From UBA5078 sp033721235 (GTDB lineage Bacteria; Pseudomonadota; Gammaproteobacteria; Pseudomonadales; Pseudohongiellaceae), in contig JAWWAY010000011.1 in assembly GCA_033721235.1 (NCBI GenBank), positions 34,986-98,985 of the forward strand: a stretch of 64,000 nt of DNA, in the 5' to 3' direction. A program made the translations under genes and the position numbers. The notes under the pieces are model-generated. The model did no database searches. It saw only the letters and a list, made by a program, of their open reading frames with translations, and had not been told where the DNA came from. Positions 50,709-59,963 of this stretch are shown in pieces. Numbering within the stretch: position 1 is the stretch's first letter; every line of letters starts with the position of its first letter.

Positions 50709-52580
50709 TTAATTGAGCTCAACTACACTTTGAATTTGAAACCAATCTGAATTAGTTCGCAACATCTGCGCATGAATTCGATCAAATTCGCCGTTAGTAT
50801 TCAGAACGTTTAGCTCTGGGACTGTCAGGGTTTGATCGTTCCAATCAAAAACTGCATCTACATGTGTTGGCACATAGTTAAGCAATTCAAGCGACAGCAG
50901 TTCCATATAAGGCACAAGGGGATTTGCGTATCTCATTTTTACCGTATAGAACTCATCTCCAACTCGAACTGCAGGGAGAACTAATTGGTCGTGTAATAGG
51001 CGCGGGCCTTCTATCGCAGGCTTCTCTTCCCCAGTTCGCACTAACCAATACCCAACCTCCAAGTTAGTCGTTCCTAAAGAAGCCACATTAACCGATGATA
51101 AATGCGTTAGAGACGCTCTGTATGAGGGGCTATTAGAGGCCGGGAAATCCTCAAATGCTTTAACCATTACCGTACCTGCAATGACATCGGTGCTCGCATA
51201 GTCAGAGTTATGACGCTTAGCTTCATCTGCGACCACTCCATTGAGCGTATGCCTGCTCGAAACATCGGGCCAAAAAGGAGGCTCAACAGCTGCGCCCGCC
51301 ATGCGCGTAAAGCTTAACGCCGCATCGTTAATCTCCTCTTCTGGTTGCCAGAGATCATAGAAGGCAGACGCTACACCTTCGGAATGGATGTGATTGAGCA
51401 AAAGCTCTTCAATCTGGCGCTTTTCCGCCAATTCAAATCCGTTAAGATCTGGGTGGTCCCGCAGCAACTGCATAATATCAGCGTAAGAAAACCCTTTACT
51501 TGCATCAGGGGAGATCCAGTCATAACCAGTATTCGGGTCATGTATAACTAACTCATCACCTGCGGCTATTAAGTCCTGAACTTGCAGAGCCAGACGCTCT
51601 GGAAGAGTATCGACCGAATTTGGCACTTGCCCCTGACTGGGAGTCGAAACAGCGATTTCAATTGGCGGAGAGTCAGGGTAGATAAACAAGCTAACACCGT
51701 CTTCGTCGGAAAAAGAATGTTCGAGAGGCGGCACCTCTAGCACTCTATTAACAAGCTGCGAGTTTCGATAGTAAAAGTTTCCTACTTCATAAGTAAAACT
51801 AGCTCCTGGAACAAGAGGAAGTTCACCACTGCGAATGCAATGCCGTCCGCACTCTTGGAACTCATATAAGTCCTCATCTATCCCTGTCAATTTATAAAGC
51901 TGCATGGCCTCTTCCACCCTCCGAAAACCTGTGATGCTCACATCTCCAGTATTCTTCCAAGTGACACGCAGATTGAAATGCTGACCAGCAAGCAATTCGG
52001 ACGGATAATGATAGGTGCCCTCAAGCTGCATAAAGTCAATCTGCGGGTGATAAACATCATACTCATCTAAGATTGCAGAATCGCCAAGTCCATTTTCTGA
52101 CACAACATAAATCACCTTATTTTTAGAGACAACATTCACTGTCTCATCGTTAATGCTGAAACTGAAACTCACCTTTTCAAAACCCAGCGTATCTCCGGCA
52201 GCATAGGGTCCATCAGCGGAAATTCGTCCAAATCGCGCCACCAGAGACTCCCCAGGTTGTAGGGGAAAGCGTCCTCTTGCGACACTTATAAATGTGTAAT
52301 AATGCTGGCAACCGAAATAATTACACTCAGGAAACGGAGGGAGTGGACGCGAACTGGGCAGCTGCAATTGCTCTTCTTCATATCTTACAAACCTAGTAAT
52401 AGTCTGATTCGACTCCGCAGGGTTTGAGATATGGATATAGAGATTCTGATAACGGCCTGGAGCAATAAATCCGACAGGGTTAATAAAAGTGACCTCAATG
52501 CCACTATCGTTCTCCGATTGCGCATAGAGCAAGGAACTCATAAAGAGTAAGAGTATAAATCGAGAGACTATTGTAAACAT
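50709..52580 (-). CDS. Large exported protein of unknown function, inserted between duplicated flanks
   Basis: The protein has 623 residues from the ATG at 52580, which has AAAGGA upstream and opens a signal peptide (FILLLFMSSLLYAQ). The frame is open 45 codons further upstream, but that part is a decayed copy of the ppnN start. Residues 30-330 contain two or three CARDB-like beta-sandwich repeats (YQNLYIHISNPAESNQTITR; HFNLRVTWKNTGDVSITGFR). Then HDPNTGYDWISPDASKGFSY ADIMQLL-like text resembles the D..TGL.WLDL....SY module of anchored exoproteins. No catalytic residues recognised. Role unknown. Confidence 0.65.
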   Translation of the reverse strand: MFTIVSRFILLLFMSSLLYAQSENDSGIEVTFINPVGFIAPGRYQNLYIHISNPAESNQTITRFVRYEEEQLQLPSSRPLPPFPECNYFGCQHYYTFISVARGRFPLQPGESLVARFGRISADGPYAAGDTLGFEKVSFSFSINDETVNVVSKNKVIYVVSENGLGDSAILDEYDVYHPQIDFMQLEGTYHYPSELLAGQHFNLRVTWKNTGDVSITGFRRVEEAMQLYKLTGIDEDLYEFQECGRHCIRSGELPLVPGASFTYEVGNFYYRNSQLVNRVLEVPPLEHSFSDEDGVSLFIYPDSPPIEIAVSTPSQGQVPNSVDTLPERLALQVQDLIAAGDELVIHDPNTGYDWISPDASKGFSYADIMQLLRDHPDLNGFELAEKRQIEELLLNHIHSEGVASAFYDLWQPEEEINDAALSFTRMAGAAVEPPFWPDVSSRHTLNGVVADEAKRHNSDYASTDVIAGTVMVKAFEDFPASNSPSYRASLTHLSSVNVASLGTTNLEVGYWLVRTGEEKPAIEGPRLLHDQLVLPAVRVGDEFYTVKMRYANPLVPYMELLSLELLNYVPTHVDAVFDWNDQTLTVPELNVLNTNGEFDRIHAQMLRTNSDWFQIQSVVELN

Positions 52581-52645
52581 GATTTCCATTCCTTTGGCGT
52601 GTCTGGAGTACCAGCCTACTACAGAGTTAGTGGGGACTACTATAG

Positions 52646-52836
52646 TGCCGTGTGGACTTAGCGGGGCTTTGCATGTCTCGAAACATTGCTCCTTCTGGGC
52701 CTTACTAGTATTCAATTGCGTTATCTATTCTTGGTTTCTCGCTTATCAGCTTAAAACTTTAATTTACGCTGTGTTGCATGCGTTTACTGCGCTACCATAC
52801 GCACAAGCCACCACCAAACAATCGAGGATGTCATGT
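52646..52836. repeat. Direct repeat flank, copy 2 (upstream of DUF2750)
   Basis: This aligns with 50310-50510 in the same orientation. It ends at the intact DUF2750 start codon (52833). Its left end encodes, on the minus strand, a remnant of the ppnN N-terminus. The two copies therefore flank a 2.1-kb segment carrying the exported-protein gene. Confidence 0.75.
52650..52715 (-). pseudogene. Remnant of the ppnN 5' end
   Basis: In frame on the minus strand the codons read KAQKEQCFETCKAPLSPHGT, compared with KTQEGPCFETCNASVSPRGT at the start of intact ppnN. Beyond about 25 residues similarity ends. It is a duplicated fragment, not a functional gene. It is in frame with the exported protein but separated from its signal peptide. 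Confidence 0.65.
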
Positions 52837-53219
52837 CTGAAACCACCCCTGCAAATCCCCAATCAACCCTAGGCGATGACGAAGAAGCCAATTACGACCT
52901 ATTCATCGCGCGCATTCAAATGACAGGCCTTATCTGGGGACTGAAAAACAAGGACGGTTGGGCAGTTTGTCCTTCTCTGGAATTTGAGAAAACCGATGTG
53001 TTTCCATTTTGGTCTGAAGAAGCCGACGCGCAAGCACTATGCACCGAAGACTGGTCTGTCTATACCCCGGGTAAAATCACCATGGAAGACTTTGTGGAGA
53101 ACTGGCTGCCGGGCATGCACGAAGACGAAGTCATGGCGGGTCCAAACTGGAATGCAGATATGAGCGGACTCGAAGTAGAGCCCGCCGATATCGCAGAGAG
53201 ACTCGGCGCGGCGAGCTAA
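52833..53219 (+). CDS. DUF2750 protein
   Basis: The protein has 128 residues. Family blocks: FIARIQMTGLIWGLKNKDGW followed by AVCPSLEFEKTDVFPFWSEE, then WSVYTPGKITMEDFVENWLP and AGPNWNADMSGLEVEPADIA. This is the whole DUF2750 domain, a small acidic cytosolic protein of unknown role. GAGGATGTC precedes the ATG. In the ancestral order it probably faced ppnN directly, since the start region of this gene is duplicated beside ppnN. Confidence 0.85.
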   Translation: MSETTPANPQSTLGDDEEANYDLFIARIQMTGLIWGLKNKDGWAVCPSLEFEKTDVFPFWSEEADAQALCTEDWSVYTPGKITMEDFVENWLPGMHEDEVMAGPNWNADMSGLEVEPADIAERLGAAS

Positions 53220-53228
53220 GGCCTTCGC

Positions 53229-54086
53229 CTAATCGTCTTCCATTGCGGCCTGCTTGCGGGCCTGCTCTAGTTCGAATTGTTCGCGCGCATCTTCAATGAT
53301 GCGCAGCACTTCATCCACATCGGCTGATTCCAGCTTGCCTTCGAATTGGCCGGAAAGCTTAGTATCGGGGCGCAATGTGCCACGCTCGTAGAGGCTCCAA
53401 ATCTCCAAGCCATAGTGCGTGCTGCGCAGCTCTGGCGCGAAGCGGCCGAAGTAATTGGCCATATTCTCCACGTCACGAAGCAGCATAGCGGCGGCATTAT
53501 TATTACCGGCAGCGTTTACCGCTTGGGGCAAGTCGATAATCACAGGGCCCTCTTCGCTCATCAGAATATTAAACTCCGACAAATCGCCGTGGATAATTCC
53601 TGCACACAGCATTTTAACCACCTCGCCAATGATGAACAGGTGGTCTTCTCTAGCCTGTTCTGCAGTCAAAGTAACATCATTGAGGCGCGGCGCTGGATAG
53701 CCCTCGTCATCACAGATCATATCCATCAATAGTACGCCGTCCACAAAGCCATAGGTGGAGGGCACTTTGACGCCTGCGCTGCCAAGACGGCGCAGGGCAT
53801 CCACCTCGGCGCTTAGCCAGGCCTGCTCCTGCTCTTTTTGACCATAGCGGCTGCGCTTTCCCATGGCACGGGCGCTACGGCTATTCTTGACCCGTCGCCC
53901 CTCTTGGTACTGAACTGCCTGTTTGAAACTGCGTTTGGATGCCTCTTTGTATACCTTTGCACAACGTAGCGTGTCACCACACTTGACCACAAACACCTGC
54001 GCTTCCTTGCCGCTCATGAGCTGACTAATCACCTCATCTACCAACCCGTCCCTTACCAAGGGTTCTAATCTTTTCGGTACTTTCAT
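53229..54086 (-). CDS. RIO1-family serine protein kinase
   Basis: The protein has 285 residues. Kinase motifs: ATP-binding EAQVFVVKCGDTLRCAKVYK (Lys in CAKVY), catalytic loop IIHGDLSEFNILM and metal-binding IIDLPQAV, where DLPQ replaces DFG as in RIO kinases. The RIO-type loop RSFKQAVQYQEGRRV follows the ATP motif. Bacterial RIO proteins are found beside varied genes; archaeal and eukaryotic ones act in small-subunit maturation. Convergent with DUF2750, only nine bases between stops. Acidic C-terminal tail. Confidence 0.9.
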   Translation of the reverse strand: MKVPKRLEPLVRDGLVDEVISQLMSGKEAQVFVVKCGDTLRCAKVYKEASKRSFKQAVQYQEGRRVKNSRSARAMGKRSRYGQKEQEQAWLSAEVDALRRLGSAGVKVPSTYGFVDGVLLMDMICDDEGYPAPRLNDVTLTAEQAREDHLFIIGEVVKMLCAGIIHGDLSEFNILMSEEGPVIIDLPQAVNAAGNNNAAAMLLRDVENMANYFGRFAPELRSTHYGLEIWSLYERGTLRPDTKLSGQFEGKLESADVDEVLRIIEDAREQFELEQARKQAAMEDD

Positions 54087-54291
54087 AGGCTCCTTTTATG
54101 TGTGCAAGACGACAATAAGAAAATCGGTTTAAATTAAGCTTTCAATCCATACCTAAAAGGTTCTATTGTGAACCTAAACGATGTCACATCATGCTCTATT
54201 CAAATAGAGCTCTATAGTACACTGAGTCAGGAACGAGTTGTCGAGATAAAAACAAAAACACGCAATAGAACAATTACACGAGGACCGCATT

Positions 54292-54528
54292 ATGCTCTTA
54301 ACGTCTGAGCTTGTTGACGAAATGAACACCCTGCTGCTGTACAACATCACCAATACGCAAGAAGGTATCAAGATTCATACATCCGCTGAGCCGAGCAAAA
54401 TAGCGGCGGCCAAGAGGCTTTTCGACAAAGGCTTAATCACCCAAGAAGACGGCGGCTACCTAACCGTACTGGGCCGCGAAGCGGCAGAGCAAATTCACAT
54501 GGCTCACACCATTATGACGAGCGCCTAG
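54292..54528 (+). CDS. TIGR02647-family small protein (predicted winged helix)
   Basis: The protein has 78 residues. LTSELVDEMNTLLLYNITNT, QEGIKIHTSAEPSKIAAAKR and LFDKGLITQEDGGYLTVLGR followed by EAAEQIH match the TIGR02647 family of gammaproteobacteria, whose members are all about this length. The A..RL..KGL..Q.DGGYLT.LG.E pattern suggests a winged helix and DNA binding. AGGACC lies six bases before the ATG. Convergent with recD, six bases between the stops. Confidence 0.85.
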   Translation: MLLTSELVDEMNTLLLYNITNTQEGIKIHTSAEPSKIAAAKRLFDKGLITQEDGGYLTVLGREAAEQIHMAHTIMTSA

Positions 54529-54534
54529 CCAGCC

Positions 54535-56358
54535 CTACCAACCCAGTAATGCGGCGAGGCCAGAGCTTCGCTGCACTACCTTCTCGCAAGCCACTTTTAG
54601 AGCTTGGGTAGACGCGCAGAGCACCAATTTGCTGCGAGCGCGGGTAATTCCCGTATACAGCAGCTCCCGTGACAGCAAGGGGCTATTGCTATCGTTGGGT
54701 AGAATCAGCATCACTTGATCGAACTCCGAGCCTTGAGACTTATGAACCGTTAGCGCCCAAGCAGGCGAAAATTGTGGCAGACTTTGCACTGGCAGCTTGC
54801 GCACACCGCCATCTTGCTGCGCAAAGCAGGCTTGCAATGCCCCTGTGTCCGACAGCCATAGCAAGCCAATATCACCATTGTATAACTCCAGTTCATAGTC
54901 ATTGACCGTGATCATGATAGGCGTTCCGTGGCAATTTTCCTGGGAGCTTAGCAGCCCCTTATTCGCCAGCCCTTGGGCTATAAGCTTGTTCACCTCCTCG
55001 TCACCGAAGGCCGTGCTATGGACGGCGCAGAGTACTCGTGTCCGGCTTAGGCTAATCAGCGCCTCATCTACACTGTCGCAAGACAGGTATTCGCTATAAC
55101 GCTCCACCGCCCATTCGAGAGCCGTTCGGCTTAGGTTTTCGGTTTCTTTTTCACTAAGCTCGATGAACGCGAGGTCGCTATCCGCGGCGCTCGCCTCATT
55201 GAGCAATGCCAAAGCCTGTACGCCTTGGCCACTATTGACCAAGCGGGCCAGGCGACCGATGCCGCTATTGGCGGTAAAGCGATGGCTCTTGCGCAGTAAT
55301 GCCACAGCGCCGCCAATCTTGGGCAGCGCTCCGCTAACCGGTAATTCGCTGTCGGCATAGGCGCAAAGCGTTGCCAGTTTAGCCGCCGATTGCTGCGTAT
55401 AGGACAGCTCGGTACCATGTCCCGTTATGTCCCCCAATACATTGCCTGCATCGACAGAGGCTAACTGGTCTCTGTCTCCCAATAGAATCAGCCGTGTTTG
55501 CAGTGGCACCGCCTCTAGCAAGGCATGCATCAGGCTTAAATCGATCATTGAGGCTTCGTCTATGACAAGACAGCCCATACGCAGCGGATTGTCGCGGTTA
55601 TGACGAAACACTCGGCGGCCACGACCACCCTGAACACCTAATAAGCGATGTATGGTGCTAGCCTCATCCGGCATCGCTCTTGAGACCAATGGGTCGAGCT
55701 GAAGATTACGTCTTGCCGAGCGAATTGACTCCACCATACGCGCGGCCGCTTTACCAGTTGGCGCGGCCAAACGCACATTCAAATTGGGTTTTTGCTCTAT
55801 CAATAGCGCCAGCACTTTTACCACCGTAGTGGTCTTGCCTGTACCGGGGCCACCGGAAATGACTGTAAACTGATTACTCACTGCCTGGGCAGCCGCCAGT
55901 TTTTGCCAATCGGGCCTATCCGACAAATCGCTTGAGTATAGCTTCTCCAAGCCCAAAGCGAGTAGCTGCTGATCGTATTCAGCTGGCGTCAATCTTGACA
56001 ATATATTCTCGCCCACCTGACGCTCGGACACCCAGTGTCTGTGCAAATACAGCAAGGAGTCGGCTAGGATTAACGGCGCCACTTCGCCTATATTCCCAAC
56101 AAAAGGACAGGCGCTTAAAGCCTCTTGCCACTGTTCCAAGCTAAGTGCCGTTGCAGGCGTATCGAAAATTGGCCTATCGGCCACTTGCCTTAAGTCTAGG
56201 CAGACATGGCCTTCTTTGATGCTCTCGCACAATAGTGCGACCGCCAACACCGCCAGTTCGTCCTCGTCCACCGCAAACTTGTCGGCTAAGAAACGCGAGA
56301 AGTATACGCTGTGACTAGCTATAGACTCCGCTGCTAATAGGCTACTCAATATACTCAT
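54535..56358 (-). CDS. recD: RecBCD exonuclease V subunit RecD (5'-3' helicase)
   Basis: The protein has 607 residues. Walker A is VISGGPGTGKTTTVVKVLAL, Walker B CLVIDEASMIDLSLM, motif III LILLGDRDQLASVDAGNVLG, and the C-terminal motifs AWALTVHKSQGSEFDQVMLI and LLYTGITRARSKLVL are present. It is the fast 5'-3' motor of RecBCD. Last gene of the recC-recB-recD operon; its start overlaps the recB stop (ATGA). Confidence 0.95.
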   Translation of the reverse strand: MSILSSLLAAESIASHSVYFSRFLADKFAVDEDELAVLAVALLCESIKEGHVCLDLRQVADRPIFDTPATALSLEQWQEALSACPFVGNIGEVAPLILADSLLYLHRHWVSERQVGENILSRLTPAEYDQQLLALGLEKLYSSDLSDRPDWQKLAAAQAVSNQFTVISGGPGTGKTTTVVKVLALLIEQKPNLNVRLAAPTGKAAARMVESIRSARRNLQLDPLVSRAMPDEASTIHRLLGVQGGRGRRVFRHNRDNPLRMGCLVIDEASMIDLSLMHALLEAVPLQTRLILLGDRDQLASVDAGNVLGDITGHGTELSYTQQSAAKLATLCAYADSELPVSGALPKIGGAVALLRKSHRFTANSGIGRLARLVNSGQGVQALALLNEASAADSDLAFIELSEKETENLSRTALEWAVERYSEYLSCDSVDEALISLSRTRVLCAVHSTAFGDEEVNKLIAQGLANKGLLSSQENCHGTPIMITVNDYELELYNGDIGLLWLSDTGALQACFAQQDGGVRKLPVQSLPQFSPAWALTVHKSQGSEFDQVMLILPNDSNSPLLSRELLYTGITRARSKLVLCASTQALKVACEKVVQRSSGLAALLGW

Positions 56359-59300
56359 AGCGCAGCCTCCAGCAATTGCTTAGGCAGGCCAAAAATTTGC
56401 GTATCCAGGGTTTCAATTAAACTCTTGGGCGGCAAATCAAAATGCACGCCAAAGCGAGGCCCGCTATCCGGCCTCATTCCTCGCAAGAACAGATAGTACA
56501 CACCGCCCATAGATTCATTGTAATCGTAGTTGGGAATTCTTTGGCGAAGATAGCGGTGCAGAGCCAGCAAATACAATAAATACTGCAAATCGTATCGCCT
56601 ATCGAAAATGGCCCTACGCAGTTTCTCTGGCTCATAATCCGCTAAAGCGCCACCCAAATAATTACTCTTATAGTCGGCCACATAGTAGCGCCCTTCGTGC
56701 TCGAAGATGAGATCCACGATACCAGTGATCAAGCCACTGAGACGCTCGAAACCAATTGGCTCTAATTTCTCACCTGCCCACTCACTAAGCGTGTCGTTCA
56801 AGGCAATGAGATTGAGTTGCCCAATAGCAAAATCGAAACTCAGTTCATTTAGACGCTTAGATTGAGGAATTTGCGCCAGACACAGGCCCGAATCATTAAG
56901 TGGAGTGTTAAGCACATTGTGCACCCATTGAGTCATCAAGGGGCCTTCTGCCACTTCCTGCAAGCCAAACTGCGGGGCATACACTTGAATAGCGCGCTCT
57001 ACCTGTTGGTCGATAGGCTTTTTGAAATCGATATCTTCGAGCAAGTTATGCAGAAACAAGCCCACATGGCTACCGGCCTCAAAGTCGAGAATACTATCGC
57101 CCGTAGAGCTTGCCGCGTGCCGTCCAAGTGCAGGCTGATGCACATCGCGCGTCAGGCTACTAAAACTACTTATGCGCCAGTCAGTCGCAATACTGCCAGT
57201 AAACTGCGCGGCCGCTATCGACTGGTCGAACTCATTCACAGAATCCAATTGCACCATGCCTTGAGAAACTGGCAGCGGTTCAATGGAAATTGTGCCTGCC
57301 GATTTCTCCACTAGCCGGGACAAATCCTCTTCCATCTTGCCGGGGTCTAAGTCTTCTTTGAGTACCTCTGTAGAAAGTGAGGCGCTGTTTCGTGCGCTAT
57401 GCAGCAGCCAGGCCAAGGCAGAACGAGGAGAGTCCTTATGCTGCCGATCGCCACCATTACCCCAGACTAAATATAACTTCGACGCAGCTCGCGTGAGCGC
57501 TACATAGAGGATGCGGATGTCTTCGGCCAGACGCTCTTTGTCTGCCATAATAAGGTGCGCGGCGCGCTCATCGTCGCCTAAATCCAAGCAGGCTTTATCT
57601 GCTGCGTCGTGATAGGCCAGTGGCTTGAGTGCATCGGCAGACTCCGGCCTGCAATCCCATAGGTAGGGCACAAACACTACCTTGTACTCGAGCCCTTTAC
57701 TGGCGTGAACCGTCACAATTTGCACTAGGTCTTGGTCGCTCTCGAGCCGAAGCTCGGACTCCTTCCCCGACTCTTCCAGCTGTGCGCAATACCAGCTCAA
57801 TAATGACTCCAAGCCGGGATATACTCTGGCGTTTTGCTGCAATAACTCGGCAAGATGTAGCAGGTTCGTGAGCCGTCGTTCTGGCAGATCTGTACGTGCC
57901 AGGCTCAAGCCAACGCCTAAGTCATGCAGCAGCACATAAAACATGGCCATAAAGCCTTTCTTCAGCCATGTTTTCTTTAAGCCTTTAAAGTTGTCTTGCC
58001 ACTTCACGCTTGCGTGTTCGTCATCGATAATCGAGGCGATCTCTAGATAAGATAGATTAAGCAAGCTGCTAGCCAGAGCGCCACGAAAGCGTCGCCGATC
58101 ATCGCTGTGGACAATACCATCAAGCAGCAGTTTCAAGCCTTCTGCTTCCTCGGTTTCAAACACAGCATTTTTACCTGCGGCTACGGCGCCAACTCCTCTT
58201 TTCAACAAGGCATTACGGACCATATCGCCTTCACTATTGGAGCGTACCAACACGGCGATGTCGCCACTCTTTAATGGCTCCTCGCCCAACATTACTTTAG
58301 AGTCACGCGCACCGCGTAATAATCGCGCCACTTCATCGGCGACACTCTCCGCGATCTGTGGGCGCAAGGCTCCTTTAGACTGAGGCTTACCGTCTTCTCC
58401 CAATGGAAACTGCCATAGGGTCATCGGTGCCGGACTCTCGCCATCTAGCGTGAGCGGTTTCGAAGAAGCCTCTGCTGCTAATACTGGCTGAAACTCGATA
58501 GCCTCCTCATAGATAAATGCTTCATCGCGTATGCTAAAAACCGTGTTCACAGCGTTTATCAAATTGGGCGCCGAACGCCAGTTAGTATCTAGCGTAAATA
58601 AGTTGTCACCGGCGTCTTTCTTCGCCTCGGCGTACGCGAAGACATCCCCGCCACGGAAGCTGTAAATTGCCTGCTTAGGGTCACCGATCATAATCATGCC
58701 GGTGTCATCAGCCGCATCGCCCATATAAATAGCGCGAAATATTCCGTACTGAATATTATCAGTGTCTTGGAACTCATCGATCATGGCCACAGGAAACTTC
58801 AGCCTTAAATTACTAGCCAAGCTTGCCCCTGCATCGTGCTGCAAGGCATCGAGCACTCGACTCAGCTGATCCGAAAACGCAAGGGTATTGCTCTGTTTCT
58901 TGTTTTGTTCCACATGAGACAAGGCATATTCATTCGCTTCGTTTAGCGCTGCGATTCTTAAGCTTTTGCAGATACTTCTATATCTCTCCCATACTTCGGC
59001 GCAATCGACAAAAAATGCATCTTGCAGGTTTTCATCGCTACCGAGTTTGCTTGGCTTACTGTCTTGCTCCAAGCGACTTGCACTTAGTAGCTCAAACACT
59101 GCTGGAATATTGCTAAGGATTTCAGAGTTAAAGTACTCGTCTAACTGAGCGAAACCGGCTTTCAAATTATTAGGGTGATAAAAAGTCTTTTGCCCCCTGC
59201 CTAAGGCCTTAGAGCCCAAGAGGTAAGCTTGCAGCTCTTCCCCGCGCTTATGCCACTGCTCGCGAATACTCTGCAAAGCAGGCCTTAAGTGTTCACGCGC

Positions 59301-59963
59301 GCTAAGCAACTGCGCCAAGCTTGATGTGACCTTGGGCACTCGTTCGCGGTGCAGCTCATAACGCAGCGTCGTTTGCGCCTGAACAAAGGTATCAAAACTT
59401 CCTACTACCGTGTCGAAGAATGCGACACTGGACTCGTCCAAGTCGTAGCTGGTTTTGCGCCACCAATCTCTTAAAGCCGACTGCCATAATTGCGCATCAT
59501 CATCGATTAGTTCTAAATTAAAGGCCTGTCCGCTATCGAAGGCCTGATCGCTCAATACGCGTTGACAGAAGCCATGAATGGTATAAATGGCCGCCTCATC
59601 CATTGTGCGCACAGCAAGGCGAAGCCGATTAATAATGAGTTGAGGCTCCTCAGAATTCAGACACCGCTCACACCACTGCCTAAGAAATGCATCCAGCCCC
59701 TCATGTTCAGTGTTGTGTTCCAGGGCATGTAACGCCGTGGCTAGTCGCTCGCGAATTCGACCCCGCAACTCCTCAGTCGCGGCATTGGTAAAGGTGACAA
59801 CCAGCACTTCGCTCACTTTTCGCCCTTGCGCAATATAGCGCAAATAAAGATTGGCGATGGTATAGGTTTTTCCCGTTCCAGCGCTTGCTTCTATAAGCTT
59901 AATGCCTGTGAGTGGCAGGCTGAGGCACGTTTCTAAATCGAGCTTTTGGTATCGCTTAGTCAT
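56355..59963 (-). CDS. recB: RecBCD exonuclease V subunit RecB (helicase-nuclease)
   Basis: The protein has 1202 residues. UvrD-like motifs: LIEASAGTGKTYTIANLYLR, VLVVTFTNAATEELRGRIRE, AMIDEFQDTDNIQYGIF, IGDPKQAIYSFRGGDVFAYA, TVHASKGLEYKVVFVP and DIRILYVALTRAASKLYLVW. The C-terminal nuclease has GIVDLIFEHEGRYYVADYKS, the D...DYK active site. It processes double-strand breaks with RecC and RecD and responds to Chi. Start overlaps the recC stop; its stop overlaps recD. Confidence 0.96.
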   Translation of the reverse strand: MTKRYQKLDLETCLSLPLTGIKLIEASAGTGKTYTIANLYLRYIAQGRKVSEVLVVTFTNAATEELRGRIRERLATALHALEHNTEHEGLDAFLRQWCERCLNSEEPQLIINRLRLAVRTMDEAAIYTIHGFCQRVLSDQAFDSGQAFNLELIDDDAQLWQSALRDWWRKTSYDLDESSVAFFDTVVGSFDTFVQAQTTLRYELHRERVPKVTSSLAQLLSAREHLRPALQSIREQWHKRGEELQAYLLGSKALGRGQKTFYHPNNLKAGFAQLDEYFNSEILSNIPAVFELLSASRLEQDSKPSKLGSDENLQDAFFVDCAEVWERYRSICKSLRIAALNEANEYALSHVEQNKKQSNTLAFSDQLSRVLDALQHDAGASLASNLRLKFPVAMIDEFQDTDNIQYGIFRAIYMGDAADDTGMIMIGDPKQAIYSFRGGDVFAYAEAKKDAGDNLFTLDTNWRSAPNLINAVNTVFSIRDEAFIYEEAIEFQPVLAAEASSKPLTLDGESPAPMTLWQFPLGEDGKPQSKGALRPQIAESVADEVARLLRGARDSKVMLGEEPLKSGDIAVLVRSNSEGDMVRNALLKRGVGAVAAGKNAVFETEEAEGLKLLLDGIVHSDDRRRFRGALASSLLNLSYLEIASIIDDEHASVKWQDNFKGLKKTWLKKGFMAMFYVLLHDLGVGLSLARTDLPERRLTNLLHLAELLQQNARVYPGLESLLSWYCAQLEESGKESELRLESDQDLVQIVTVHASKGLEYKVVFVPYLWDCRPESADALKPLAYHDAADKACLDLGDDERAAHLIMADKERLAEDIRILYVALTRAASKLYLVWGNGGDRQHKDSPRSALAWLLHSARNSASLSTEVLKEDLDPGKMEEDLSRLVEKSAGTISIEPLPVSQGMVQLDSVNEFDQSIAAAQFTGSIATDWRISSFSSLTRDVHQPALGRHAASSTGDSILDFEAGSHVGLFLHNLLEDIDFKKPIDQQVERAIQVYAPQFGLQEVAEGPLMTQWVHNVLNTPLNDSGLCLAQIPQSKRLNELSFDFAIGQLNLIALNDTLSEWAGEKLEPIGFERLSGLITGIVDLIFEHEGRYYVADYKSNYLGGALADYEPEKLRRAIFDRRYDLQYLLYLLALHRYLRQRIPNYDYNESMGGVYYLFLRGMRPDSGPRFGVHFDLPPKSLIETLDTQIFGLPKQLLEAAL

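Noticed and set aside
52581..52715. N-terminal extension of the 623-residue exported protein
   Set aside because: It is a diverged copy of the ppnN start; the downstream ATG opens a signal peptide with a good ribosome site.
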